Notes: generated by a model from the sequence alone, not told the origin. A stretch of DNA of 64,000 nt from Tretioscincus oriximinensis (GCA_022410635.1 JAJVDF010000782.1:307906-371905), one strand, 5' to 3'; positions 11,034 to 23,075 are shown, numbered from the stretch's first letter. Program-made: numbers and translations.

Positions 11034-11310
11034 ATTTATTTATTTATTATTATTTATTTATTTGTACTTGTATCCTGCCCTATACCCGAAGGTCTCAGGG
11101 CGGCCAACCATAGGGTGGTGCACATAGCTTTTGTTGCTTTCTCCACAACAGGCACCCTGTGAAGTAAGTGGGACTGAGAGAGTTCCAAGAACTGTGACTA
11201 GCCCAAGGTCACCCAGCTGGCTTTCATGGAGGAGTGGGGAATAAAACCGGGAGACTACCAGAAAAGATTCCCACACCAGTTTGGTTACACTACACCAAAC
11301 TGGCTCTCAG
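11034..11310 (-). mobile_element. SINE-B (tRNA-derived), near full length
   Basis: On the minus strand it starts GAGAGCCAGTTTGGTGTAG, continues with CCAGCTGGGTGACCTTGGGC and ACTCTCTCAGTCCCACTTAC, and ends GGGTATAGGGCAGGATACAA followed by an A/T-rich tail. The last 50 bp match the 3' end of the L2 LINEs in this window. Confidence 0.85.
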
Positions 11311-11931
11311 GAAAATTCAGGTTTTCTATACAGGACAACTACACGATGATCTCGGGAAACCAAATTATAGCAAGATACAAAAACATCTTGTAAGATAGGA
11401 TGTTTCCATACTTGTCTTTTGTAAGGTTGGTTCAGTAGGATTGTCCCAGTCTAAAGCTTTTTGCAAAAGCAGGACCATGATAAACCTCCCATGAAGAAGG
11501 CTGCCACATTCTAGCACATTCTGTGATCTTTGGAACCACTTCTGTGTTTGCAAAGCACGAGGAATTGAAGTTCCTAATCTAGTTCCCCCAGAAGTGCAGT
11601 TTGGTAGTGAACTCTGGTGAGCTTTCTGGAATGAAATCCAGAGATATGCACCCTTCTGGTTGCTGGCAGACCAGTAAAAACAGGTTGACCAGAGTTCCAT
11701 ACAGCAGTCTGGACCCGGATTGGGCCCATTCCAAGGCCCCTCTAGCTCAAAACACACAAGGTCTTATTCTGTTCCAAAAAGTGGTCTAAGGAGTCTCCTG
11801 TCGACGGGCTAACCCAAAATGGCATGTGGTCAGCAGGCTCCTTAGGCTGCTTTCAGAAACAAAATAAGGCTTAATGCATTCTGGGCTTTTCTTCCATTGT
11901 GGATGGTGGAAAAGAGGTCCTTAAGAGGACT

Positions 11932-11998
11932 GGCCTTCATTAATACCTTTGGGTATAGGGCGGTATAAAAATGTACATAAATTAAATAAATAAATAAT
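11932..11998 (+). mobile_element. L2-type LINE 3' tail
   Basis: Contains ACCTTTGGGTATAGGGCGG and TATAAAAATGTACATAAATT followed by (AAAT)n. Only the 3' terminus is present, the normal result of 5' truncation. Confidence 0.65.
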
Positions 11999-12040
11999 AG
12001 GCCATTGTAAGTGCACAAAAGTCTGCAATACTGTATACTT

Positions 12041-12243
12041 GAGAGCCAATCTGGTGCAATGGTTTGAGTCATACATTAGACTCTTATGTGGAAGTCTCAC
12101 GGTTCAATTCTGCACTCTTCCACAGAAGCCAACTGGGTGACCGTGGGCTAATCACAGTCAGTCTGACAGAGCTCTCTCAGCCTCACCTACTTTACAAGGT
12201 GTCTGTTGTGGAGAGAAGAATAGAAGGGTATGTAAGCCACTAT
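12041..12243 (+). mobile_element. SINE-B, missing its L2-like tail
   Basis: The head GAGAGCCAATCTGGTGCAATGG and body CCAACTGGGTGACCGTGGGC, CTCTCTCAGCCTCACCTAC and GGTGTCTGTTGTGG are present. It stops near GCCACTATGA without the shared GGGTATAGGG tail. Confidence 0.8.
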
Positions 12244-13197
12244 GATTTCCCTTGGGAAAAGCTTCTTCTACTAGACCTCATGACTGAACAAAGTGTCAAT
12301 TTAATAGGAGCGTAAGCAGCTATCTCACATAGGATCTGATCTTCAGGCATTCAGACACTTTCAAGACACCTATGAGACAACAGTCCCAGACCTGAGGGAT
12401 TTGGCATGCAGTGCACACAATCTACAGCCGAGCTACAGACCTTTATTTTGTTTAGAGCAGGATGAGGCACCGTATCCTCATCTCTAGTCATAGCAGGAGC
12501 TTACACAAGGGATTGTATTCACAATCCCAGGATGGCCAAACTTCTGCCTGGCTGAACTGACTCAGGCTTCCTTCCGGAAACATTCCAAACCCATACACAA
12601 GTCTTGGCAAGGGCTGCGATTCAATAATCAAGCGGACTGTGGGTCAGCAACCTTATTCATTGCTGCTCAGCATTTTCAGACTGTCCAGTCCTCTAGGGAG
12701 TTTGAACACATGGCAGCCCAGCTGGTTCCAAGCATGTGCCGCTTCCCCCATGGCTACCAGACAGCTGTCAGAGCTCACAAGGTTTTCTCTGGGTTGCCTC
12801 TCTTGATTCTAGCTGGGAAAGACACCACCAACAAGGCTGCTCAACCCAGCCAGAGGTTGTCCCAGAAACCAGGAAATGGGCGTAGGATTGTGGTTCCCAA
12901 CCTGCTTCGGGTCGCAGCCTTATGGCGCAGTGGGAAGGAGCAAGCGAGGGCGGACGCGTGTCAGGAGCATCACATGACACAACACAGGGACCAATCGCAG
13001 CACTCACCAATTGCATGCAGTGCTTTTTTATTAAAGAAAAAAGGAGTTGTCGGGGCCCTGTTACCCCACAGAATGCAACCCCATTTGGGAACCGCTGGCG
13101 TACGACTTTACAAAAGTGGAAAGTAAGTTCACCCAAGTGTAGAAGGATAAGGCCACGTACCCTGTTTTAGGAAGCCTCACCTACTTTGGAGCACAAT
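12244..13197. other. No recognised feature
   Basis: Mixed-composition sequence. The open frames at 12.7-13.1 kb exist on both strands at once and show no conserved motif or splice pair. Confidence 0.5.
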
Positions 13198-13820
13198 AAG
13201 AACATAAGAACATAAGAAGAGCCATACTGGATCAGGCCACAGCCCATCAAGTCCAGCATTCTGTGACACACAGAGGCCCACCAGATGCACCTGGGCAGTC
13301 CGAACAGAGGAAAGCAAAATATGCTCCTGTTCACGACTCCCTGCAAATGGTATTTCAAGAGTCCAGCCTGTTGCTCCATCCGGGAGCCGACATCCAGACA
13401 ACTATCCTAGTATCCATTTATACCCTTAGTGTCCATAAACCTGTCTAGTCCTGTCTTGAAACTATCCAAGCTGTTAGCTACCACCACCTCTTCAGGAAGT
13501 AAATTCCACAGGCCGATGGCCCTCTGGGTGAAAAAAAACTTTCCTTTGTCTGTTCTCACTTTTCTACCCAACAGTTTTAAGGAGTGCCCTCTGGTCCTTG
13601 TGTTGTGTGATAAAAAAAACATTTTTTCTCTATTCACCCTGTCGATCCCATGCATGATTTTGTACACTTCAATCAGATCACCCCTCAAACGTCTCCTTTC
13701 AAGGCTGAAGAGGCCCAGACGTTGCAGCCTTGCTTCGTAAGGGAGGTGCTCCAGACCCTTGATCATTTTTGTTGCCCTTTTCTGCACCTTCTCCAGTTCC
13801 AAAATATCCCTCTTGAGATA
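13198..13820 (-). mobile_element. CR1 LINE, 5'-truncated, young subfamily
   Basis: It starts with tandem AAGAACATAAGAACAT and has the 3'UTR and an uninterrupted C-terminal ORF2 frame on the minus strand. The residues run from LKRDILELEKVQKRATKMIK to RFMDTKGINGY and a stop. The body agrees closely with the copies at 41 and 50 kb. Truncation occurs within ORF2. Confidence 0.9.
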
Positions 13821-14017
13821 AGCACGCAGGAGAACCACAGGCTTGGATGTGACCTCAAGAAGCATGTTTTAAAAGGTACTTAGAGTCCAATCCTGGGTAC
13901 TTTTCATTAAAAAGAACAACAGATCGAATGTGGAGGCGTTCCACTCTGAAATTTGCTACTTGATTACTATGGCCACATTGGTTCATTAAGTGTGGAAAAT
14001 CCAGGTTTATCCTCATG

Positions 14018-14328
14018 GCTCATTACCATCTCCAGAAGAGGTGGAGGTAGCTAGCAATCTAGATAGGTTTAAGACAGGATTAGACAAGTTGAGGGAAGTC
14101 AAGGGTATGAACAGCTACTAGGATGGATGTCTTGATCCTGCCTCTGAGATGGAGCAACAAGCAGGATTCCTGAAATGCCTTTTGCAGGGTGTTGAGAACA
14201 GTTGAAGATTTTGCCTTCTTCTGTTCCAGACTGCCCAGGTGCAATTGGTGGGCCTCTGTGTAAGACAGAATGCTGGTCTAGATCGACTCCGGCCTGATTC
14301 AGCAGGGCTCCTCTTATGTTCTTATGAT
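14018..14328 (+). mobile_element. CR1 LINE 3' fragment, older subfamily
   Basis: Begins near TCCAGAAGAGGTGGAGGTAG, contains GACAGGATTAGACAAGTTGA and ends CTCTTATGTTCTTATG. It differs from the young copies at many positions (for example CTACTAGGATGGATGTC). Confidence 0.85.
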
Positions 14329-14373
14329 TGACTCAAAAGACTGAAAGACTGATTTCCCCCCTCTTTTTCCACT

Positions 14374-14666
14374 GCAGAGGAGGAGGAGGAGAACTGGGCT
14401 TTTATACCCCACTTCTCTCATCCGAAGGGACTCAAAGCGGCTTACAAGCTATTTTTCGCCCAAAAGCTTTACATTCTATCTTCCCCACCACACTGTGATG
14501 GCCCCATTTAGCTAATCGCAATTTCTTGCTTTCGAATAGCTGAGTTGGCTAGAGCTGGAGCCAGTAGAGGGTGCTCAACACTCACCACCGTTGACCCAGA
14601 ATTTCGATCTCGGTATCACTGCTGAAACGCCAAGGCTCTTAACCACTGTAATACTGTGCCTCACAT
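14374..14666 (-). mobile_element. SINE-A variant with a different head
   Basis: In plus orientation it begins with a GGA-rich tail, then GGGCTTTTATACCCCACTTC, GACTCAAAGCGGCTTACAAG and CTATCTTCCCCACCACACTG. The right end has a diverged tRNA-like head with AAGGCTCTTAACCACTGTA. I treat it as a sister subfamily of SINE-A. Confidence 0.75.
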
Positions 14667-15503
14667 AGTCTACAGGAAGTCATGCTTCCCACTAGAACAC
14701 TCTACCCATATAGGATGGGCTTTGCTACAAAAATGGCACCATAACCTGTTGAGGAATGACTTGCAATGTTCCAGCTGGTATACTAGACGAACATCCCACC
14801 ATGTATCTACCAACCTCAAAGTGACACTAGAAATACAGCACCAGCCTGTGTTACTTGCAAAGCATATGGACAATGGTGCACTCTATAGGTAACCTGGCCT
14901 ATCATTGACTTGATTCCGTCTCAAGCCAACACAGTGCAGACAACCTGAGCCGTGAGGATAGACCTGGACTTTCCACAATTCATTTCCTTCACAACCTCTG
15001 GGACACACTTGCACAAGATTTCTGCAAATGAGGTTTCTGTGAATATTGCTTCCCTGCTCTTTGTCTTACTGAAACAAATCTGAGAGTGCTCTAAAACTCC
15101 CCGCACATTTTAAAAGTCAGATTTTTAGACGTTATGATGTCAAAGAAATGCCNGCTGAGATTAAAAGAAAAAAGACAGTGAAATCTGAAGATAAGAAAAG
15201 TGGAAAGGTTGACATATTTTCTAAAAGCCTTTTCACACAGAACAATCCAAGTAGGATTTGTAACTTGCCTTAAACTTACTTCGCATAGACTTCTAAACCA
15301 TTCATTGCTGAACTTTGGAAATATTCCTGCATGAAACGCGAGGGCTGCGTGGTAGCCTCTCTGTGTTCTACATGTCATGTGAAATGTTTTACCCAATCAC
15401 GGTGAAGGGAGACAGCCAGGCACATAGAACACAGAAAGGCTAGAAAAAGCAGCCGTCGTATTTTCTGCACTTGTGCTAGAAGCAGAAATGCTTCTGCCTA
15501 GAG
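14667..15503. other. Mostly unrecognised; MITE-related interior near 15.35-15.5 kb
   Basis: The segment with CTACATGTCATGTGAAATG, AACACAGAAAGG and TTTTCTGCA resembles the interior of the Harbinger-like MITE at 51290-51729, so a related decayed copy is likely. I could not set its ends. Confidence 0.4.
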
Positions 15504-15710
15504 CAGACCTGGGCAAGGGGCGGCCTGAGGGCTGCATGTGGCCCACGTACTGTCTCTGACCGGCCCGGCCGTCTTAGCTCAGAGTTGGGGCTGTGGTTTT
15601 ACTGTTATATACAGTATTGGGCAGAACTGAGTTAACTATATTAGTACGGCCCTCTGAAACCGTCCCAATTTCTCATGTGGCCCCTTGGGAAAATTAATTG
15701 CCCACCCCTG
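15504..15710. mobile_element. hAT-type non-autonomous transposon, 207 bp
   Basis: The left end CAGACCTGGGCAA matches the complement of the right end (CAGGGGTGGGCAA). It is flanked by GCCTAGAG (15496-15503) and GCCTAGCG (15711-15718), an 8-bp target duplication with one mismatch. CAG-type ends and 8-bp duplications are hallmarks of hAT. Confidence 0.85.
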
Positions 15711-16587
15711 GCCTAGCGGAATGTGAAAAGGAAGGAACCCTCCTACCAGGCAGTAAATGGGACTTCTTCTTAGCATGCATTCTCTGAAGGTAAGTGCAAA
15801 AAGCCCCCNAAAAACCCTTAACATTTTTTTCTAGGGCAAAACTGCTCTGCATTGTTCTATGGCTAAAAGNAGCTCCGATCTTGCTAACAAAGCAGTAATT
15901 AGTGCAATTAATAAATTGGCATCCCTGATTCTGCCTGGCGGCACTGAATGAACAATTAACCAATGTATTTTGCCAGAGGTTCACTGCTCTTTGCAAGCTC
16001 TGCTCCTTTAGCTATTGGCTAATGGCTTGAGANCAGTCACCAGTCTAGGGCTCTTACTAGCTATATATAAAATCTTCTGTCTCTCTGGCCAGGGCTGCAA
16101 AAAATATGCCTGTCACTCATGAGTTCTGCCCCCAACCTTTCCTTCCTAACAGACTAATTTCCAGGCTGGTCTGTTTAAAATTTGGCCTCGATTTTGAATC
16201 TCTAGCAAACACGTTCCAAGCTCTGCCACACAGACACACCCTTGGACATCCTAGTCACGCTCCCACATACCCACAAGTACACAACGCCCCTCTTTCTCAG
16301 AGCTGTACGTTCAAGGCTCCTCTTACCTGCTGGTCAGTGGATCCCACAGAGCCTCTGACGCCACTACTATGAGCAGCGGAATTGTTAACATATGTGCAAC
16401 ATGAACTGACATACATGGCTGGTGGGGGGTGGCTGGGGAGGAAAGGCGTGGAACGAGCGCGCTGGGCAGCTGTCTCACAGGAGACAGTTGGAGGATGTCA
16501 GCTGCTGAGTGGATATTTTGAGCCCACCATGTGGGTGGAGAAAGTCAGAATTTCTGCCCGGTGTGGGACAGTAAACTGAATAACAAG

Positions 16588-16623
16588 GGAGGGGAGGGGA
16601 GGGGAGGGGAAGGGAAGGGGGGT
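16588..16623 (+). repeat. (GGGGA)n tract
   Basis: Tandem GGGGA units drifting into GGGAA and ending in a G run. The plus strand has four or more G-runs and could form a G-quadruplex. Confidence 0.85.
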
Positions 16624-16857
16624 AGGAAAAGGCAGGGGGTTGTACTAATAGACAACTGACAGCCATTCAGTCCATTCACAGTCCTTCCTCCGCCCACCAC
16701 CTGCTAATTTCACCTAGTGAGCCAATAATGCTATGTATCCAAGAAAAAGGACACAAAATGCCACAACTCTGTCCCAGCCAAATGCTTGGTCACTGTTTTC
16801 CCCTTCAAAAGCATTGCACTGCATTGGTGCTCTTATTACTTAATTCAGTTCTCTGAG

Positions 16858-16968
16858 CTGTCCACACTGCAGCTTGTTCCAGTATATATCTCAGAATAGG
16901 GATCTGCCATCCACATAACAGTGCCGATTATGGAAGACCCCTATTCTGAGATATAACCTGGGAAAGGG
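16858..16968. mobile_element. Harbinger-like MITE remnant
   Basis: The inverted halves ATATATCTCAGAATAGGG and CCCCTATTCTGAGATATA face each other across CTGCCATCCACATAACAGTG. The ends start CTGTCCACACTGCAGC and close CTGGGAAAGGGC. No target duplication is clear. Confidence 0.65.
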
Positions 16969-17094
16969 CTGAAAACAGAAGAGAGATGAACCTGTCTGCC
17001 CTTCTTGTTGAAATGGGATAGCACAAGTCCTGTCCCTCTTCAGAACTCTGTCTTTTGCATAATAAAATGTATCTTCCTTGGAGTGAACCTCCTA

Positions 17095-17416
17095 GTTGTT
17101 CCATCTCTTTCAAAAGCAAATGGAGTGGGGACCCAGGGTAGGGCCTTCTCGGTGGTTGCCCCCAGTCTATGGAATAGTCTCCCCCTCGAGGTGCATCTAT
17201 CATCATCACTGTATTCTTTTAGCAGATTTCTGAAGATGCACCCCTTTCACCTGGCCTTTGGCTGAAGAAATATCATTTTGTCCCCACTTTTAGATATTGT
17301 TTTATACTGTTTTTAATTTGTTAATTTTGTTACTAAGGTTTTATTGCTGGCTGCCCTGAGACCTCCGGGTATAGGGTAGGGTATAAATATAAACAAACAA
17401 ACAAATAAATAAATCT
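17095..17416 (+). mobile_element. L2-type LINE, 3' end of ORF2 and 3'UTR
   Basis: The plus frame reads GTQGRAFSVVAPSLWNSLPL then FSRFLKMHPF and a stop, the standard L2 ORF2 C-terminus. The 3' end is TGCCCTGAGACCTCCGGGTA, TAGGGTATAAATAT and an (AAAC/AAAT)n tail. Confidence 0.85.
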
Positions 17417-17886
17417 GTACTGGGATGGAGTGAGGCCCAATCTGGGTATCCATTTTAGTTGCCTAGGATACCGTTGTGTCTATTTTTCAGGTTTACTGAC
17501 ATTTTTGAGGTGTCTTGATTGGTTCTGGACGATACATGGAAGGATATGCATCTCCCTGTTTCAGATGAAAAGAGGGGTCCATTTCTGTAATGCAAAAAAT
17601 TGTACTATAAAAATACCACCATGGCTAAGAATTTCAGTTTGGCAGGCTCAGAAGGGTCTCCAGAGCACTATCAGTGTAGAGTACTATTTTGGGTCAGCCA
17701 TCAAAATGTAGAATGTCGATCCTAGGACTTTGGAGCAGATCCAAATGTTGGAATGGTTCCATTCTGGATCAGCACTGCTAGACTATATGGCAATTCATAT
17801 GAGAAGACACTTGGAGATCAGATGAGGAAATTCTTCTACCACCCAGCCGTATAGCTACTCCCATGCCTCAGAGAACATGTAAACAA
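17417..17886. other. No recognised feature
   Basis: Nothing shared with other parts of the window; a 93-codon plus-strand frame here shows no motif. Confidence 0.45.
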
Positions 17887-18455
17887 GCATAGTCATAGAA
17901 TCATAGAGTTGGAAGGGGCCTCCAGGGCCATCAGGTCCACCCCCTTGCTCAATGCAGGGTTCACTAGACCATCCCAGACAGATAGCTGTATAGCCTCTGT
18001 GTGAAGACTTCCAGCGAAGTAGAACTCAACAACTCCTGTGCCAAACTGTTCCACTGGCTGATCACCCTTACTGTCAGAATTTTTTCCCTGATATCTAATC
18101 TATATCTATTTCCTTGCAGTTTTCATCCCATTGTTTCTAGTCCATCCATATGCCAATGAGAACAAAGCTAATCCCTTTGCTCTGTGACGGCCCATCAGAT
18201 ATTTGTAGGCAGCGAACAGGTCTCCTCTCCATTTCTCTTTTGTAGACTAAACACCCCTAGATCCTTTAACTGTTCCTCATAGGACATGGTTTCCAGACCA
18301 CTCACCATCCTTGTAACTCTCTATTGAACTTGCTCTGGTTGATCAACATCCTTTTTAAATTGGGATGCCCAGAATTGAACACAGGACTCTTAAGTGTGAT
18401 CACACCAAAGTACTGTAGAGAGGAATAATTATTTCACCTGATCGAGATTCTAGTG
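17887..18455 (-). mobile_element. Old amniote-type CR1 fragment
   Basis: It starts CATAGAATCATAGAGTTGGA, which is the CATAGAAT-type CR1 end rather than the AACATAAG end of the young copies. It continues through GTTCCACTGGCTGATCACCC and CCCAGAATTGAACACAGGAC. On the minus strand this is the degraded CR1 3' region. Confidence 0.85.
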
Positions 18456-18504
18456 AACAAATGGATTTATTTCCCACCATCGTCTCCCACTAGTAAATAA
18501 GGCC

Positions 18505-18600
18505 CTGTCCATACTGGGCATTACTCCAGTATATATCTTGAAAATGGGGCTTGTCATCTATTGTACATACTAGTGTGGTCTGTGGCAGACCCCCGCTGTA
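18505..18600. mobile_element. Harbinger-like MITE, one arm
   Basis: Left end GGCCCTGTCCATACTGGGCA after a TAA, then CCAGTATATATC, matching the left arm of the copy at 26044. The right arm is missing or unrecognisable. Confidence 0.55.
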
Positions 18601-20471
18601 ACTAAGTCCTTTATTATGAATTTGGAAGAACTTTGGCACTTGGAATAGACTGTTCCATTTTTCAAAGGACTTCAAACCCTTCCCACCAAACCAGACTTCA
18701 TGCTTTCAATGCCCAGAGCAGACTGAAACTCAAAACACACTCAGGCTGGACCAGCTGAATTTCTGCCTGTTCCTCCTGTGGCTCACCAAAGCAAAATTAT
18801 ATCCTCTATCCTCATAACAGCATCTTGTTACATGTTCTCTTTCTACTTTTTTCCTTGCGACTGAGAAGATATTTGATTTTCTCCAGGCTCCCCATCTGTC
18901 TCAGACCTCTCATAGGCTCATCAGATCAATGACAGAGAGGAAGTCAGGCATGAAGAAACCAGCTGAGGCCAAACATACATCCATGCTAACCAGCCACGGA
19001 CCACTCCGGCATTCACCCACAAGGGGTTGCCATCCACCACCTTGCAGCTATTGACTCTTCTCCATGAATGCTAGGTGAATTCAGGTGTGTGAGTGTTTGT
19101 GTGAGCATGCGTGCGTACGTGCATGTGTGTGAGAGGAAGTTGAAAAGCATGGAATATTAAGTTTGTGTTGGATTAATAAAATTTTAAAAAGCACCCCAAT
19201 TAAAGTAGTTTTTTCAAAACCAAAAATGAAAAGAATCCAAACTCCAAAGTCAGGATCTACCTGCTCAAAGGAAGGAAAGCAACAGATATACTGATATTTA
19301 GCAGATCATTTGAATACAGGCTTAGGTCATGGGCCAAAGCAAGGGGAACCTGCAGAAATTCCAGAATCCCAACTATTTTAGAAGAAGAAGTTATAAGAAA
19401 CACGAATCTGGTTAGATTTTTGTAGTCTTGTCCTGGTGTCACCTACATTTTAATCCCGCTTCAGTCCACTTTCACAGCAGCAAAATGAACAATTTTCTTT
19501 CCACATTATTAAAACCAAAGGTGGGTTTTTTGAGTTGGAGAATGCTGGAAGAAAACAGTTTGCCACTTTACTGATGTGTTCTCTCACTCTGAAAGTGAAC
19601 TAAAGGTAGATTAAGGCATAGATGTGACCAGATCCAAAGAAGAATCAGAGATCAAAGATGAATGGTTCACCCATACCTGGATCAGTCCCACAGCCCCCTT
19701 TGCACAGGTAAGCCAATGGCCTAGGGATGAAAACTGCCTCCCAAATCTCAAACTCCAAGCTGCCCGAAAAGACAAGCTCTGGAAAAGACAAGCCCTTTTC
19801 AACAGAGAGAGGAAATGCGTCTTTCCGGAGAAAGGAAGTGAGGAGATTTAGCTCTGTATCCTTTTGCTAGGGAGGAAAGGAAACATTAGCGAAAAGAAAC
19901 AAGCAGGCAAGTGGAAGGAATGATCTACTAGGCATTCCCACAGGTTTACTTACAGGCTTGGGTATCTGTTGTCCTTTTTTCCAAAGCATAAGTGGATAAA
20001 TCCCCCTGCCAACGGAGCTCACGTTTAACCAAGGGAGACCCCCTAGCATTAGGCCTGAATGAAAGAAATGCCTCCACACACTGGTGGGAGTTTTCTGGCT
20101 NGAAATCTCAGCCCCAGAGCCCCAAAGTCTCTGATTTAGGGGCTTTTCCTCACGAGAAAAGCATGTGAGAACTTTTTTGCTGACACTTCCGGGGCGGGAC
20201 CAGAAGTGACATAGCAGCTAGGCACCATTCCAAGAAATAGAGAATGGAAGTGACATCATTTGTGATGTCACTTCCAGCTCCACCTCTGGTAACTGGGAAA
20301 ACCCCGGTAAAAATCCCGGTATAGGAAACGAGCGTTTCTTGTGCTCATATCCACCTACGGGGGCTTTTCTCATACAGGTGTATGAGATTCTCATTCACCT
20401 CCCACCCCCGCCTCCACTTTCATTATTGTTTGTTTGTTTGTTTATTTGCTGCCATTTATATTCTGCCCTGA
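18601..20471. other. No recognised feature
   Basis: A GTGTGTG/GCATGCGTGC stretch near 19085-19135 is the only simple sequence. No exons or shared repeats were found. Confidence 0.45.
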
Positions 20472-20856
20472 GCCAATGTTTCCTGTGGGTGGGACTGAGT
20501 GCAAATTGGCTGAGAAAGTATTCTCCCGCCCAGGGCTAGCTGCAGTGCAGGCTGGGTACTGTAGTCTGCAGGGTAGGGGCCATACAGGCTGGGCACAAGA
20601 GGCTGCCTGCTGCTTGGACTACACTTCCCAGCAGGCCCCGCCACCAGCGCAAGAGCAACTCCCGTTTCACTTTCTTCACACTTGGACACTGATGCTGCTG
20701 TTACTGCGTGAAGCTGCTGGGCATCCAAGCTTTTAAATAAAACACTTGTCATCATGAAAAAACGGCATAGAACAGCAAGTAGAAATATAACTGATACCCA
20801 TAAAGCCGGAAACAATGATGCTGATGGGACATGAAGAGCTGGAAGCTATTTGTTTG
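20472..20856 (+). mobile_element. L1 5'-end-like module, copy 1
   Basis: Shares a roughly 340-bp backbone with 22735-23075 and, inverted, with 62220-62560: TTTCCTGTGGGTGGGACTGA, GCCCAGGGCTAGCTG, GTAGTCTGCAGGG, ACTACACTTCCCAGCAGG. Near the 3' end a short frame begins MKKRHRTASRNITD, which resembles the start of an L1 ORF1. L1 ORF2 sequence follows directly, so I infer an L1 5'UTR plus ORF1 start. Confidence 0.55.
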
Positions 20857-21800
20857 TTATTTAAAATCTATACAAAAGCCACAATTAAAGGATTTATATG
20901 ACATCAATGGTAACCCCATTTCGATATTCCATTTAAGAGAGTACAATCCTCAGAATAGAAATTGGCTTGCAGAAAGAGCAATATACTCTTTTATTAATTC
21001 TACTGCCATAAAACAAGAAATGTCCAAACAACATATGGAATTCGAGAATATAATAAAATCAAAAATAAAAGGGGAAAGAAAAATTAATAGGTAAAATATA
21101 TACACTGATAATAAAAAATAGATATAAAAATAAAGAAGCATTACAAATAAGATGGAATAGAGATATAGATTTGAATAACACCATACTNGATAAATGGTTA
21201 GTAGAAATTAGCAAAATTAAGAACAACAAAATTAGGGAACTCCAACTGAAGATAATTACAANGTGGTATAGAACCCCAGAACAACTAGCAAACATGGGTA
21301 ATAATCCGCCAGAATGTTGGCACGGATGTGGGGAAAGGGGCTCTTTACTGCATATGTGGTACGGCTGTAATGAAGTGCGACAATATTGGCATGAAATATC
21401 TGTAGAAATATCTGAAATATTGGAGCTGAACATTAGAAGGATGACAAAAACATGCATAATGTCACTGCTGGATTCCACAATACCTTCTCATGTTCAATAT
21501 CTTCTAAAAAATATGATCTGGGCATACCAACTGACGATTGCAAAAGGATGGAAAGACACTTCAAAATGGACGATAACCAGTTGGTATGAATATCTGGCAG
21601 AATTTATGACTTATGATAAACTTAGAGAACATCGATTAACCCGGATGGGCATAAGATTCCGATCAACATGGGCAAATAACTGGTATCACCTGATAAAATT
21701 TGGTATTGAGAATAACAGAAATGAACTTTTGACAAATACTACTATGATGCTATTGGACCAAAGGCTGATGTTGTAACCTATACAGATCNGAGGGAGGGGG
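20857..21800 (+). mobile_element. L1-type LINE, ORF2 C-terminal fragment
   Basis: The plus strand encodes KIKGERKIN, then, after a frameshift near 21095-21135, ALQIRWNRDIDLNN, WLVEISKIKNNKIRELQL and a CCHC-like motif with spacing C-x3-C-x7-H-x4-C (about 21313-21370). The frame ends in a stop at 21774-21776, followed by a G-rich tail. Two single N bases lie inside. This is the ORF2 C-terminus of a vertebrate L1. Confidence 0.85.
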
Positions 21801-21825
21801 AGGGAGGGGTGGGGGGTTTATTCAT

Positions 21826-22140
21826 TATTTATTATGTTATTGTTGACAACTGGCACCTGGTCTATACCCAAAGGTCCCAGGGAGGTTTACAGCTTTTAAA
21901 AAAACATAAAACAGATTAAAATAGTACAATTAAAAACAGAAGAGTGCCTTCAAGAGGAGATGAATTTTTGATTCAGCCAAAGGCACAGGCGAACCAGGCG
22001 TCTGGACGTACAGTATACAGCGTAGGCGCCTGAAGCACCAGAGGGGGAATGGAATTTCACAACCTGGGGGCTCCCACGGAGAAGGCCCTCCCACGTGTTC
22101 GCACGTCTTTGACAAGGATTAAGGAGGTGGGACTGTCAGG
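21826..22140 (-). mobile_element. L2-type LINE 3' end
   Basis: Plus orientation starts TTATTCATTATTTATT, then CTGGTCTATACCCAAAGGTC and TTCAGCCAAAGGCACAGG. It is the reverse complement of the L2 3' region seen at 17.1 and 29.3 kb. Confidence 0.7.
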
Positions 22141-22734
22141 AGAGCCTCATCAGAAGATCTTTAGATGCAGGCTGATACGTGGATTTTAATCATGCAACAA
22201 CGGAGGGATAGGCAGTCAGGGAATCTATGAAAATAATATTTCTCTATTGCTTCCCCAAAGAAAATCTGTTCACGAGTGGGAGCAACTGCACGAAAACCTG
22301 TCGCGTCACATACAGAATTGGCTCTTCCTACAGGGGTATTTCCACAGTGCAGGAACGATTGTAGAACACTTACAGACAGCCCACACAGGGTAGGTTAAGC
22401 GTGCTTTGGGAGTGACTGGGAAATAGTGAAGCAATTAGCAGTGTGAACGCTCTGTTCCAAACTAACTGCTGCTAACTGTTTGAACTATTCCCCAGTCAAA
22501 GTGTAAATCTGGCCTGGATTTAAGTGAACATACTGTATATTTTAGTGGCGTGTGAATGTAGGTGAGAACATAAGATCTTTTCTCTGTTCAATCTGTTCAC
22601 CCGCCGCCTCCAGCTTCATAAAATGTATGCTCTGCTAAAAATTGCTTCCAGCATTCTTCAACATGCAAGAGGACAAAAATCCCCCTTCAGAATATAAATG
22701 GGTCTCTCAGCAACCTTCCTATAAGCAGAAAACA
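22141..22734. other. Decayed MITE-like segment, otherwise nothing
   Basis: 22320-22520 contains ACAGCCCACACAGGG, GGGAAATAGTGAAGCAATT and ACTATTCCCCAGTCAAAGTG, also found in the right part of the Harbinger-like MITE at 51290-51729. No gene is seen. Confidence 0.5.
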
Positions 22735-23075
22735 TATTTCTGTGGGCAGGACTAAGGTGCAGATTAGCTAAATAAGTATCTTCCTGCCCAGGGCTAGCTG
22801 AGGTGCAGGCTGGGAGCTGTAGTCTGCATGGCAGGACCCCACATAGGCTGCCCTCTGCTCAGACTACACTTCCCATCACGCTCTGCTGCCAATATAACAA
22901 CAGCTCCATTTCACTATCTTCATATTTGGCCTGCTGCCAGGTTCATGAAACTGCTGTGATAGTTTTTATAGTAAACACTTGCCATCACGAAATAAGGCGT
23001 AGAAAAGCAGGCAGAAATACAACTAAGAACCATAAAACTGGAAACAGAAATTCTGCTGGAAGATGAGAAACTGGT
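22735..23075 (+). mobile_element. L1 5'-end-like module, copy 2 (no ORF body)
   Basis: Matches copy 1 over CTGTGGGCAGGACTAAGGTG, CTGCCCAGGGCTAGCTG, ACTACACTTCCCATCACG and the AAACACTTGCCATCACGAAA stretch. After GATGAGAAACTGG it stops matching; no L1 coding sequence follows. Confidence 0.6.

Larger units (their letters stand above)
15711..17094. other. No gene; G-rich repeat and MITE remnant inside
   Basis: Holds the GGGGA repeat (16588-16623) and a Harbinger-like remnant (about 16858-16968). No exon could be supported. Confidence 0.5.

Noticed and set aside
12710..13136. 138- and 122-codon frames on opposite strands
   Set aside because: Mutually overlapping, without conserved motifs or splice sites.
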